Both the position numbers and the translations under genes were made by a program. Below the pieces are notes generated by a model, which saw nothing but the letters and a program-made list of their open reading frames with translations, ran no database searches and was not told where the DNA came from. From Prado023 sp963798745 (GTDB lineage: Bacteria; Actinomycetota; Actinomycetes; S36-B12; CAIYMF01): a DNA stretch of 64,000 bases. Location: assembly GCA_963798745.1 (NCBI GenBank), contig CAWCUF010000002.1, forward strand, positions 186,001 through 250,000. Reading direction: 5' to 3'. Below are positions 32,475-41,171 of this stretch, piece after piece; the first letter of the stretch is position 1, and every line of letters starts with the position of its first letter.

Positions 32475-34409
32475 TCAATGCGGGCTTGCGGTGCGCAGGC
32501 CGCTGGCTCGGCGGACCTGGCGGGTCACCGCGGCGCGGACCGCCTCCGGGGTGCCGATCAGGCGGATGTGCGAACGGGCGCGGGTGCTGGCGGTGTAGAG
32601 CAGCTCCCGGGTGAGCAGCGGCGAATCGGCCGGTGGCAGCACCACTGTGACCGCCTGGAACTGGCTGCCCTGGCCCCGATGGATCGTCATCGCGTGCAGC
32701 GTGGTCACGGTGTCCAGGCGGGCCGGCGCCACGAGCAGGTGCTCACTGCCCCGGGCGAAGGCAGCGCGCAGCCCGACCCCGGGCACCGCGATGATCACGC
32801 CGGTGTCGCCGTTGAACAGCCCCACCGTGTAGTCGTTGCTGGTCACCAGCAGGGGCTGGCCGGGGTACCACGGATCGCGCGGATCGACCCGGTCGACCAG
32901 GTCCCTGGTCCAGTCGGCGATCAGGGCGCTCCAGTGACTCACCCCGAACGGCCCCTGGCGATGGGCGCACAGCACCCGGTGATCCTCGAGCCGCGCCAGC
33001 GCGGTGGCAGCGTCCCCAGCGCTCGCCGCGGCGACCATCGATCGGGCCTGGGTCCGCAGGTCGGTGCGCACCGCGCGCAGGGCCGCCCCAGCCGCCGAGC
33101 CGGTCCCGGCAGCCCGGAACTCCACCTGCGGATGCCCCGCGGTCAGCACTGCGAGGACCTCGTCGGGGTCCCCGGACCTGATGGCGTCGGCCAGCCTCCC
33201 GATCCCCGCTCCGTAGCGGTAGTTGTGGTCCAGGCGGACGACCCCGGTGCGGCCCGCGCGGGCCACGGCACCCTCGGCGACCTCCTGCGGGCAGGCCACG
33301 GTCAGCGCAGCGCCAAGGGTGGCCTGCTCCGCGTCGCGTCCCGCAGCCGGTGGGGCCTCGACCAGGTCGCCGAGGACCGCCCCGGCATCGATCGAGGCCA
33401 GTTGGTCCGGGTCGCCGACCAGGACCAGCCGGGCCTCGGGGCGAACGGCCTCGAGCAGGCGTGCCATCAGCGGTAGCGACACCATCGACGTCTCGTCGAC
33501 GATGACCACGTCATGGGGCAGCGGGGTCGCGCGGTCGTGGCGGAACCGACCCGTGGCATCAGGGCGCCAACCCAGCAAACGGTGCAGCGTCGAGGCGCTG
33601 GGCTCGCCCACGCGCGCCTGGTCGACCGGATCCATCCCGAGGCAGGCCTGCCCCACGGCCTCGGCCAGCCGCGCCGCGGCCTTGCCGGTCGGTGCCGCCA
33701 GCGCCACGGTCAGGCCCGGGCCCTCGACCTCGCGCAGCAGGGCGATGATCCGCGCCACTGTCGTGGTCTTGCCCGTGCCGGGGCCGCCGGCGATGATCGT
33801 GGCTCGGCGCAGGACAGTCGTGGCGGCAGCGAGGCGCTGCCGGTCGGGGCGGCTGGCCCGGTCGGCCCGGTCCGTGCCGAACAGCCGGGCCAACCCGCTG
33901 TGCAGCGCGCCAGGGTCCACCCCGGTCGGCTCGGCGCGTCGGGCCAGGTCGCTGCGGATCACCTGCTCGTCGAGCCAGTAGCGCTGCAGGTACAGCAGCG
34001 ACCCGACCAACCGCAGGGGTCGGTCGATCGGGCTGTCGGGACCGTGGGCGACCAGGGGGTGAGCGCGCACCGACGCCAGCCACTGCCCGGGGTCCGGCCA
34101 CGGTGGTGGGGCGATCCTCGCCGGTTCGACCGGCTCGGCGCCGGCCGGCGCGTCGTCCTGCGGGTCCACCTCCGGGGGCCAGCTCGTGGGGTCGGCTGTG
34201 AGGTCGATGCACACCGATCCGGCCCGCAGCGCACGCACGCAGAGCGCGGCGGCCAGTGCCACCTCGGCGTCGGCGGCGCTCGCGGTGGCCAACGGGTGCC
34301 CACCGAGGCGCAGCAGCGCCGCGCTGACCTGCACGTCGGGCACCGCGAGGATCCCGGCGGCGTGGAACGGCTGCAAAAGGCCGAGGTCCAGGTGGCTGGT
34401 CAGGGTCAT
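32475..34409 (-). CDS. recD: Exodeoxyribonuclease V subunit alpha (RecD)
   Basis: This 644-residue SF1B 5'-3' helicase subunit of RecBCD has Walker A Gly-Gly-Pro-Gly-Thr-Gly-Lys-Thr-Thr-Thr near residue 208. It also has Ala-Ala-Pro-Thr-Gly-Lys-Ala-Ala-Ala-Arg-Leu (motif Ia), Val-Asp-Glu-Thr-Ser-Met-Val (motif II, about 300), and the late Thr-Ile-His-Arg-Gly-Gln-Gly-Ser-Gln and Tyr-Thr-Ala-Ser-Thr-Arg-Ala-Arg (motifs V-VI). The N-terminal domain contacts RecC. The ATG overlaps the recB stop (ATGA). It is the last gene of the NERD-helicase/recC/recB/recD operon. The palindromic element follows its stop. Confidence 0.95.
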   Translation of the reverse strand: MTLTSHLDLGLLQPFHAAGILAVPDVQVSAALLRLGGHPLATASAADAEVALAAALCVRALRAGSVCIDLTADPTSWPPEVDPQDDAPAGAEPVEPARIAPPPWPDPGQWLASVRAHPLVAHGPDSPIDRPLRLVGSLLYLQRYWLDEQVIRSDLARRAEPTGVDPGALHSGLARLFGTDRADRASRPDRQRLAAATTVLRRATIIAGGPGTGKTTTVARIIALLREVEGPGLTVALAAPTGKAAARLAEAVGQACLGMDPVDQARVGEPSASTLHRLLGWRPDATGRFRHDRATPLPHDVVIVDETSMVSLPLMARLLEAVRPEARLVLVGDPDQLASIDAGAVLGDLVEAPPAAGRDAEQATLGAALTVACPQEVAEGAVARAGRTGVVRLDHNYRYGAGIGRLADAIRSGDPDEVLAVLTAGHPQVEFRAAGTGSAAGAALRAVRTDLRTQARSMVAAASAGDAATALARLEDHRVLCAHRQGPFGVSHWSALIADWTRDLVDRVDPRDPWYPGQPLLVTSNDYTVGLFNGDTGVIIAVPGVGLRAAFARGSEHLLVAPARLDTVTTLHAMTIHRGQGSQFQAVTVVLPPADSPLLTRELLYTASTRARSHIRLIGTPEAVRAAVTRQVRRASGLRTASPH

Positions 34410-37400
34410 GATCGCCGCCCGTCGAGCAGGTCGGACAGTGCGGTGACCAGGTCCGCCGGCGGCGCCCAGCCGAAGACCCCGCAGGGTGTGCCGTGCTGCT
34501 GGGGCGTGCCCGGCCCGGCCATCCCGCGCAGGAACAGGTAGAGCACCCCGCCCAGGTGCGTGCGTGGGTCGTAGTCGGGCAGCCGCCAGCGCAGGTAGCG
34601 GTGCAGGGCTGCGCTGTAGAGCAGCGCCTGCAGCGGGTAGTGGGCGCCGATCATCGCAGCGGGCAGCACGTCGGGTCGATAGCCCCAGGCCAGCCGCTCG
34701 ATGCCAGGTACGGCGGCATCGCGCAGCAGGTTGGTCTTGTAGTCCACGACCAGGAACTTCGCGCCGGCCGCGGGCACCGATCCCGCCGGCACCGATCCCG
34801 CCGGCAGCCGCAGCACCGCGTCGACGCTGCCGGTCAGGAACCCGCGCAGCGTCGCGGGGCCCAGGCCGGGAGCGGCCAGGTGATCGGGGTAGGCGACCAG
34901 GGGGTCGTCTGCGGGCAGGTGCGCACGCAGCAGCGCGGCGACGTCGCCCAGCGTCCGGGCGGCAGTGCTGCCCATGGGCAGCTCGAAGTCGAGCTCGGCG
35001 AGCCGGTCGGCGGGGGCGACCTCGGCCAGCGTCCGTCCGCCCGTCAGGGGCCCCAGGGGAGTGTGCAGCGCGGCCAGGAGGGCCGCGGCCAGCACGTCGA
35101 CGCGCACTCCGGTCATCGGGTGCCCAGCCAATGCCTGCGTGCAGCGTGCCGCCACCTCGGCCGCCAGGTCCGGGGCTCCGGTGTCCAGATCCTCGAGGAC
35201 GCCGTGCACCAGCGTTCCGAAGGCGGCCCCGGCCGGCAGGTCGGCGAAGGGCGAGGGGGTCGGCGGCACTGCCGTCGTGCGACTCCCGGCCACAGGCGCC
35301 GGGCCAGCCTGCGCCCCGGCGGCCTCGACCGAGTCCTCGGACGGCTCGTCGTCGCGAAAGCCCTCGGGCGTCCGCTCAGCCCCGTGCACCCCGGCGGTCA
35401 GGCCCGTGTAGGACGTGCGACGCCAGGTGGTGTCCACCGCGCGGGTGAAGGGTGCGGCGGCCAGGTCCGGGTGCGACGGCCCCGCCGCGGACCAGCGCAC
35501 CGCGCCCTCGGCACCGTCCACCGGTTCGACGGCCACCCAGGGGGAGGCCGTCACCGCGGCGACGGGCGCAGCGCCGACCGGATAGGACGACTGCGCCACC
35601 GGCTCGCCCGCGGCCTGGGCGCACAGGACGCGATGCAGGGGCCCGGTACGGGTGTTGGCCTTGCTCGCAGCCCAGTGCACCACGAGCAGCCGACTGGCCC
35701 GGGTCATCGCCACGTAGAGCAGCCGCAGCGTCTCGCCGGCCTCCTCACGGCGGTGTGCGGCCAGCAGGTCCGCGCGACCAGGGGCACCCGGGCCACGGAC
35801 ATCGAGGATTCGCCGGCCCCCGGCGTCGTGGCAGCGCAGCAGGTCAGGCGTCGTATCGAAGCGGTCCCAGCCGAAGGGGACGTAGACGATAGGGAACTCC
35901 AACCCCTTGCTCGTGTGCACGGTGAGCACCTGGACGGCCTGCGCGTCGGTCTCCAGCCGTCGGGTCAACGCCGTTGCGGACTCGCGTTCGCGCTCACCGG
36001 CCCGGCGCACCCGCTCGGAGAGCCATTCCAGCAGCGCCGTGAGGCCGAGGCGGTGCGCCCGTTGCTCGGCGTGCAGGGCGCCGGCGACGTGCCGAAGGTC
36101 GGTGAGGTGGCGCTCGCCGTCCGCATGGCGCAGCACCCGGGCGGCGAGGTCGGTCTCGGTCGAGATCGTGGCCAGCAGCGCAGCCACACTGGTGGTGTCC
36201 ACGATCCGGGCCCACTCGCGCAGTCGAACTCCCACCTCCTGGTCGATCCGCTCGCCGTCGATGGCCAGCTCCCGGGCGCTGTGGCCCAGGAAGTCGGTGA
36301 GCGCCGCGGCGCGCAGCGCGGTCGCCCTGGGCTGGTCCATGGCGCGCAACAGGGTCTGCCAAGCCAGCGCGGCCGGCGTGCCGAACACGCTGACCGCCGA
36401 GGCGATCACCACCGGCACGCCGGCCCGGGCCAACTCGTCGCGCACGACCGCGCCCTGCCGGTGGGTGCTCACCAGCACCGCGATGTCCCCCGGTGCCACC
36501 GGGCGCGTCGGGCCCTGCGGGTCGTGCAGCCGAGCCGGCCCGATCAGCGTGGCCACCACATCGGCGGCCACGTCGGCGGCGATCGCGGCCCGCGGGACAC
36601 CGATGGCTGGCAGCTCCCCGTCCGCCGGCGCCCAGGTGCGCAGCCGGACCCGTGCCGGCCCGGGCAGCCCGACCAGCCGGGACTCGACATGGGCAGCCTG
36701 CACCGGCTGCACCACGATCCGCTCGTCGCCCAGGTGCAGTCCGCCGAGCAGGGCCGCGATCCCATGCACGACGGCCGCGTCGCTGCGGTGATTGGTCGCC
36801 AGGGTGGCGTGGCTGTCGGCCTGGCCGGCGGCATCGAGATAGCTGAACACGTCGGCGCCGCGGAACGCGTAGATGGCCTGCTTGGGGTCCCCGATCAGGA
36901 CCAGGGTGCGCCGCCCGTGGAAGGCCCGCCGCAGGATCGTCCACTGTGCGGGGTCGGTGTCCTGGAACTCGTCGACGAGGACCACCCGGTAGCGCTGGCG
37001 CAACCGCTCGGCGGCCTGCTGGCCGGTGACCGGATCGCTCAGCGCGGCGGCCAGGCGCAGGACGAGGTCGTCGAAGGTGACCAGCCGGCGCGCCCGTCGG
37101 CGGTTGCCCACCTCCGCGGCCACCGCATGGGCGAACCGCAGCCGGGTCTGCGCCATCGAGCCGGGCGCGACCTCCCCGGCGTCGAGCGCGGACTGCGGGT
37201 CGCCGACCACCACCCGGGCCAGGGTCCGGGCCTCGGCGATCGGCAGCCGGTCGGTATGCGCCGCGCTGTACTTGCGCACGTACAGGTCGTCGACCACCTC
37301 GTCGATCAGGTCCGAGATGTCCTCGACGAACGTCTCGCCGGGATCGGTGTCGGCCTGGATCCCGAGGCCGGCCAGCGCATGCAGGCAGAACTGGTGGGTC

Positions 37401-37783
37401 GTGGCGATCGTGGCCGAGTCGAAGTCGGCGGTGGCCCGGACCAGTCGATCCAGCGCGGCATCGCGCTCGTCGCGGGGCAGGGCGGCCAGGACGCGCACGA
37501 TCGGGTCCGGGCTGGCCAGCGCGGCGACCGGGTCGCGCAGCGCGTCGCGGGCCCCGGTCAGGGCCGCCCGCACCCGCTCGCGCAACTCCCGGGTGGCGCT
37601 GCGCCCGAAGGTGACCAACAGCAACTGGTCGATGCTGGCCCGACCCTCGGCGACGTACCGGGTGGCCAGGGCGGCGATCGTGAAGGTCTTGCCGGTGCCG
37701 GCGCTGGCCTCGAGCAGGGTGGTCCCCGTCGGCAGGGGCCCGAGCACGTCGAACGGCTCCGGGGCGCTGCGGGTGCCGGTCAT
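34406..37783 (-). CDS. recB: Exodeoxyribonuclease V subunit beta (RecB)
   Basis: This 1125-residue RecB has an SF1A 3'-5' helicase and a nuclease. Walker A is Glu-Ala-Ser-Ala-Gly-Thr-Gly-Lys-Thr-Phe-Thr near residue 30, and motif II Val-Leu-Val-Asp-Glu-Phe-Gln-Asp-Thr-Asp near 270. Val-Leu-Thr-Val-His-Thr-Ser-Lys-Gly-Leu-Glu-Phe-Pro and Leu-Leu-Tyr-Val-Ala-Met-Thr-Arg-Ala (motifs V-VI) follow. The C-terminal nuclease keeps Gly-Ser-Val-Asp and Val-Val-Asp-Tyr-Lys-Thr-Asn near 1010, so it should be active. A short tandem repeat (Pro-Ala-Gly-Ser-Val twice, from a 15-bp DNA repeat near 34785) lies just before the nuclease lysine. Start at 37783 overlaps the recC stop by 4 nt. A longer upstream frame is rejected. 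Confidence 0.95.
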   Translation of the reverse strand: MTGTRSAPEPFDVLGPLPTGTTLLEASAGTGKTFTIAALATRYVAEGRASIDQLLLVTFGRSATRELRERVRAALTGARDALRDPVAALASPDPIVRVLAALPRDERDAALDRLVRATADFDSATIATTHQFCLHALAGLGIQADTDPGETFVEDISDLIDEVVDDLYVRKYSAAHTDRLPIAEARTLARVVVGDPQSALDAGEVAPGSMAQTRLRFAHAVAAEVGNRRRARRLVTFDDLVLRLAAALSDPVTGQQAAERLRQRYRVVLVDEFQDTDPAQWTILRRAFHGRRTLVLIGDPKQAIYAFRGADVFSYLDAAGQADSHATLATNHRSDAAVVHGIAALLGGLHLGDERIVVQPVQAAHVESRLVGLPGPARVRLRTWAPADGELPAIGVPRAAIAADVAADVVATLIGPARLHDPQGPTRPVAPGDIAVLVSTHRQGAVVRDELARAGVPVVIASAVSVFGTPAALAWQTLLRAMDQPRATALRAAALTDFLGHSARELAIDGERIDQEVGVRLREWARIVDTTSVAALLATISTETDLAARVLRHADGERHLTDLRHVAGALHAEQRAHRLGLTALLEWLSERVRRAGERERESATALTRRLETDAQAVQVLTVHTSKGLEFPIVYVPFGWDRFDTTPDLLRCHDAGGRRILDVRGPGAPGRADLLAAHRREEAGETLRLLYVAMTRASRLLVVHWAASKANTRTGPLHRVLCAQAAGEPVAQSSYPVGAAPVAAVTASPWVAVEPVDGAEGAVRWSAAGPSHPDLAAAPFTRAVDTTWRRTSYTGLTAGVHGAERTPEGFRDDEPSEDSVEAAGAQAGPAPVAGSRTTAVPPTPSPFADLPAGAAFGTLVHGVLEDLDTGAPDLAAEVAARCTQALAGHPMTGVRVDVLAAALLAALHTPLGPLTGGRTLAEVAPADRLAELDFELPMGSTAARTLGDVAALLRAHLPADDPLVAYPDHLAAPGLGPATLRGFLTGSVDAVLRLPAGSVPAGSVPAAGAKFLVVDYKTNLLRDAAVPGIERLAWGYRPDVLPAAMIGAHYPLQALLYSAALHRYLRWRLPDYDPRTHLGGVLYLFLRGMAGPGTPQQHGTPCGVFGWAPPADLVTALSDLLDGRRS

Positions 37784-40700
37784 CGGGCCACCCCCCGGGC
37801 GCGCAGGATCGGGTCCCAGACCCGTCGGGCCAGGGCGCCGAACCGGCTGGGCTCGTCGGGGTACCCGTCGTCGGACCGGGCGGGTTGGGCCACCAGGAGG
37901 TCGAACTCGGCGTCGGCGCCCCACAGGGTCACCACCTCGGGCAGGTCCCGCTCGGCGCCGAACCGGGCCGCCCAGCCGGCGACCCGCGCAGCGCGCAACG
38001 CGGCACGTTCACTGTCGCCGCGCGCCCGGCGGGTGGCGTACTCGTACCCGCAGTTGGGCAGCAGCGGCAGGGGAGCGCCCAGGCCGGCGCGATGCAGCCG
38101 CGCGAGGTCGCGCAGGATCAGCAGGGCCTGCGCCGGTGCCGGCGCGTGCAGGGTCCAGCCGCCGTCCTTGGTGACCAGGTGGGCCACCCACCCGGGGTCG
38201 GGCTCGGACACGGCCGCGGCGAGCAGCTCGGGCCACAGTCGCAGCGCCTGGGCGGCCTTGGACCGCGAGTACGTGCCCCGGGCGATCTGCGCCCCGTAGA
38301 CGTCGGGGATCGTGCCGACCAGGCGCGCGCCCTGCTCGAGCGGCAGGGAAACGCTCAGGTGGCGCGACGGCCCGGTGCGCAGGGCGGCCACCGTCCCAGC
38401 CAGCGCGACCGCGTCGCTGCCGATGCCGGTGAGCATCGTCGAGCCCAGCGCGCCGGGTGGCAGCGCGCCACGGCTGCGCTCGGCCTGCGCGATGGAGGTC
38501 GCGGACTCCCCGCGCGTGAGCAGCGCCAGGACCCGGTCACCGATCGCCCACCTGGCCAGGCCGTCGAGCTCGATCGGGATCCGTTCCGGCGCCGGATCGT
38601 CGCTGGCATGCAGCCCGATCCCGATCCGGGCGCGCAGGAACGCGGCCAGCGGCGAGACCAGGAACGCGCCGAGTGCCTGGAGCGGCAGTTCGGGCACCGG
38701 GGGGGCGGGCAGGTCCCCGACCAGGAACGGCGGATGGGGCACCCGGGGGGCGGCGGCGACTCGGGCTGCGGCCAGTGCCGGCCGATCGTGGCTGAACGCT
38801 CGAGCGACGCCGAGGGCCCCGGGCGTGAAGTTGCGGGCATCGAAGGGTTGCAGCGGGTGTCCGACCAGCACCTGGGTGCGCGCGGGCTCGCCGGCGGCGG
38901 TACGTGCCATCGCATCGAGGGTGTCCAGCAGCTCGCCGAGCGGAACGCAGGGCGGCCGGGCCTCGTTGGTCCGGTCGTCGGCGCCCGTGTAGGTGACCAC
39001 CAGGTGCTCGCGGGCGGCCATCAGCGCGTCGAGCAGCTGCTGGCGGTCCTCGCTGCGCGGATCGCGCTCGCCGACCAGGGCATCGCGAGCCAGCGCGTCG
39101 TCGCCGTCGGGCGCGGTGCTCCGTGGGAACGCGGCATCGTCCATGCCGACCAGGCAGATCACCCGGTGCGGCACCGAGCGCATCGGGACCAGCCCGCAGA
39201 CCGTCAGTCCGCCGGACCGGAAGTTCGACCGGGTCGGCCGCCCGGCGAGGGCGCCCTCGAGCATCCAGCGCAGATCCGCCAGGCTCAGGTCCACCGCGCC
39301 GGCGTACCGGCCGGCGGCACCGGTCAGCGCGCCCACGACCCCCAGCGCATTGGCCACCTGCCACGCATCGGCGCCGCGGGCGTCCATCAGGTCGGTGATC
39401 GCCGCGCCCAGCAGCGCCACCCAGTGGGCCACCGGGTGCGACCCGAGCATCGCGTCGCGCACCCCGCGCAGCCGGGTGACGAGCTCGGCCAGGGCCCCGA
39501 CCAGTGCGGCGTCCCCGCTGAGCACGTCATCGACGGGCAGGCACCCGCCGACGCGGGCCAAGCCCTGCTGGTTCAGCGCCACACCGAGCAGCAGCCGGTC
39601 CAGTCCCCAGGCCCAGGTACCGGTCGAGATGCCCACCTCGTACTCGCCGCGGGTCGCGTCGTCCAGGCCCCAGTGCACGCCCGCCTGCGTGGCCAGGTCC
39701 GCCACCCGGGCGAGGTCCTCGGCGTCCAGTCCGAACCGGGCGCGCACCGGCGCCCGGCCGGCGAAGTCCAGGACCGTCGAGAGCTCCATCCGGCCGGTGA
39801 CCATCGTGAGCAGCACCGCCAGCGCGGCCAGCACCTCGTTGGACTGCTCAGGGGTGCGGTCGGCGATGCGCACCCGCAGCTGGCCCGGGGCCGAGCCGGC
39901 CCGCGGGTCGCCCTCGCCCGGCTCGCTGAACGCGGCGCTGAGCAGGGGGGCGAACGTGGCCAGGTCCGGGCACATGATCAGGATGTCGCGCGGCTCCAAC
40001 GAGGGGTCGTCCTGCAGCAGGCCCAGGACCACCTCGCGGATCACCTCGGCCTGGCGTGTCGGCCCGTGGCAGGCGTGCACCTGGACCGACCGATCGTCGG
40101 CGTCCAGTGGGATCCGCCCCGCGTCGGCACGAGGCCGCCAGGGGTCGGTGTTGGCGCGGATGTCGGCCTGCAGGCGCCCGAGCAGGGTGTCCTGGCCCAG
40201 TTCGGCGGGGCAGTGGGTGTCCTGGGTCGCCACTGCGGCCAGCCGCAGGGCCAGCTCCCGGGAGTCCCGGCCCAGTGAGCGCAGCAGTGGGTGGTGGGCG
40301 TGCGCCGCGCAGTCGTCGTCGCGACGACGCGCGGCGGCCCGGGCGCTGCCCAGCGCCGCCCACAGGTCCGGGGACGCGTCGGCCAGCCAGAGGTGCACCT
40401 CCCGGCCGACCGCCAGCGCGGTGAGCACTGCGAGCTGGTCGGCGGGCAGTCGGCTGGGACCGAACACCGACAGCCGATCGGGCAGGTCCACCAGGCCCGG
40501 GTCGGCGGCGACGGCCGCGCACGCCGTGGCCAGTCGCTCAGCGGGGCTCGGGGCATCGATCTCGGCACGCAGGGCCCGCCACAGCTCGGGCTGCCAGTCC
40601 AGGTCCGGGGCCAGTGCCTGCCCGGCCCCATCGAGGTCGTGGCCGTCGGGACCGCGCCCGGCCGCCCAGTCCAGCAGCAGCTCCGGGCGCTGGCTGGCAT

Positions 40701-41166
40701 AGGAGCGAAACAGCTCCGCCAATCGGGCGGCCACGGCGAACCGTCGATCCCGGCGCAGCACTGCGGCCCCGGGCCCAGCCTGCTCGGCCCCGAGCCCCAG
40801 GTGCCGGGCCAGCGACCCGCACCACTCCTGGTGGCCGTGCCGGTCGAGGACCGCCAGCAGCGGCCAGACCGCTCGGTGCGCCAGCCAGGGATCGGTGTCG
40901 GGGGTGACCCCGGTCGCCCGGGCGATCACCTCGTCGGCCAGCCACGTCGGGGAGGCGAACCGCACGTTCGCGCAGACGCCGTCGCCGCGCCCCGCGCTCG
41001 CACCCAGCGTGCGGGCCAGGCCCTGGCTCAGGAAGCGTTCGATCCCCGGGGTCGGCACGGTGACCAGGTCGGGGGTGAACGGGTCAGCCGGCGCGCCGAC
41101 CAGGACCTCGGCCAGGCCGGCGCGCAGCACGTCGGTGCGCTCGCTGCGATGGACGTGCAGGGCCAT
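37780..41166 (-). CDS. recC: Exodeoxyribonuclease V subunit gamma (RecC)
   Basis: This 1128-residue RecC is the Chi-recognition scaffold of RecBCD, with inactive helicase-like domains. The N-terminus begins Leu-His-Val-His-Arg-Ser-Glu-Arg-Thr-Asp, then Val-Pro-Thr-Pro-Gly-Ile-Glu-Arg-Phe-Leu and the family Trp-Leu. Mid-protein there is Ile-Leu-Ile-Met-Cys-Pro-Asp-Leu (about 375-385) and Leu-Val-Gly-Met-Asp-Asp-Ala-Ala-Phe-Pro-Arg (about 680). Length equals E. coli RecC (1122). It starts 5 nt after the stop of the NERD-helicase gene and overlaps recB by 4 nt, so all four genes form one transcript. Confidence 0.93.
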   Translation of the reverse strand: MALHVHRSERTDVLRAGLAEVLVGAPADPFTPDLVTVPTPGIERFLSQGLARTLGASAGRGDGVCANVRFASPTWLADEVIARATGVTPDTDPWLAHRAVWPLLAVLDRHGHQEWCGSLARHLGLGAEQAGPGAAVLRRDRRFAVAARLAELFRSYASQRPELLLDWAAGRGPDGHDLDGAGQALAPDLDWQPELWRALRAEIDAPSPAERLATACAAVAADPGLVDLPDRLSVFGPSRLPADQLAVLTALAVGREVHLWLADASPDLWAALGSARAAARRRDDDCAAHAHHPLLRSLGRDSRELALRLAAVATQDTHCPAELGQDTLLGRLQADIRANTDPWRPRADAGRIPLDADDRSVQVHACHGPTRQAEVIREVVLGLLQDDPSLEPRDILIMCPDLATFAPLLSAAFSEPGEGDPRAGSAPGQLRVRIADRTPEQSNEVLAALAVLLTMVTGRMELSTVLDFAGRAPVRARFGLDAEDLARVADLATQAGVHWGLDDATRGEYEVGISTGTWAWGLDRLLLGVALNQQGLARVGGCLPVDDVLSGDAALVGALAELVTRLRGVRDAMLGSHPVAHWVALLGAAITDLMDARGADAWQVANALGVVGALTGAAGRYAGAVDLSLADLRWMLEGALAGRPTRSNFRSGGLTVCGLVPMRSVPHRVICLVGMDDAAFPRSTAPDGDDALARDALVGERDPRSEDRQQLLDALMAAREHLVVTYTGADDRTNEARPPCVPLGELLDTLDAMARTAAGEPARTQVLVGHPLQPFDARNFTPGALGVARAFSHDRPALAAARVAAAPRVPHPPFLVGDLPAPPVPELPLQALGAFLVSPLAAFLRARIGIGLHASDDPAPERIPIELDGLARWAIGDRVLALLTRGESATSIAQAERSRGALPPGALGSTMLTGIGSDAVALAGTVAALRTGPSRHLSVSLPLEQGARLVGTIPDVYGAQIARGTYSRSKAAQALRLWPELLAAAVSEPDPGWVAHLVTKDGGWTLHAPAPAQALLILRDLARLHRAGLGAPLPLLPNCGYEYATRRARGDSERAALRAARVAGWAARFGAERDLPEVVTLWGADAEFDLLVAQPARSDDGYPDEPSRFGALARRVWDPILRARGVAR

Positions 41167-41171
41167 CCCCG

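Noticed and set aside
34493..38299. A 1268-codon open frame on the plus strand
   Set aside because: It is antisense to recB and recC, rich in Gly/Arg/Gln, with no known motif. Long antisense frames are expected in GC-rich DNA.
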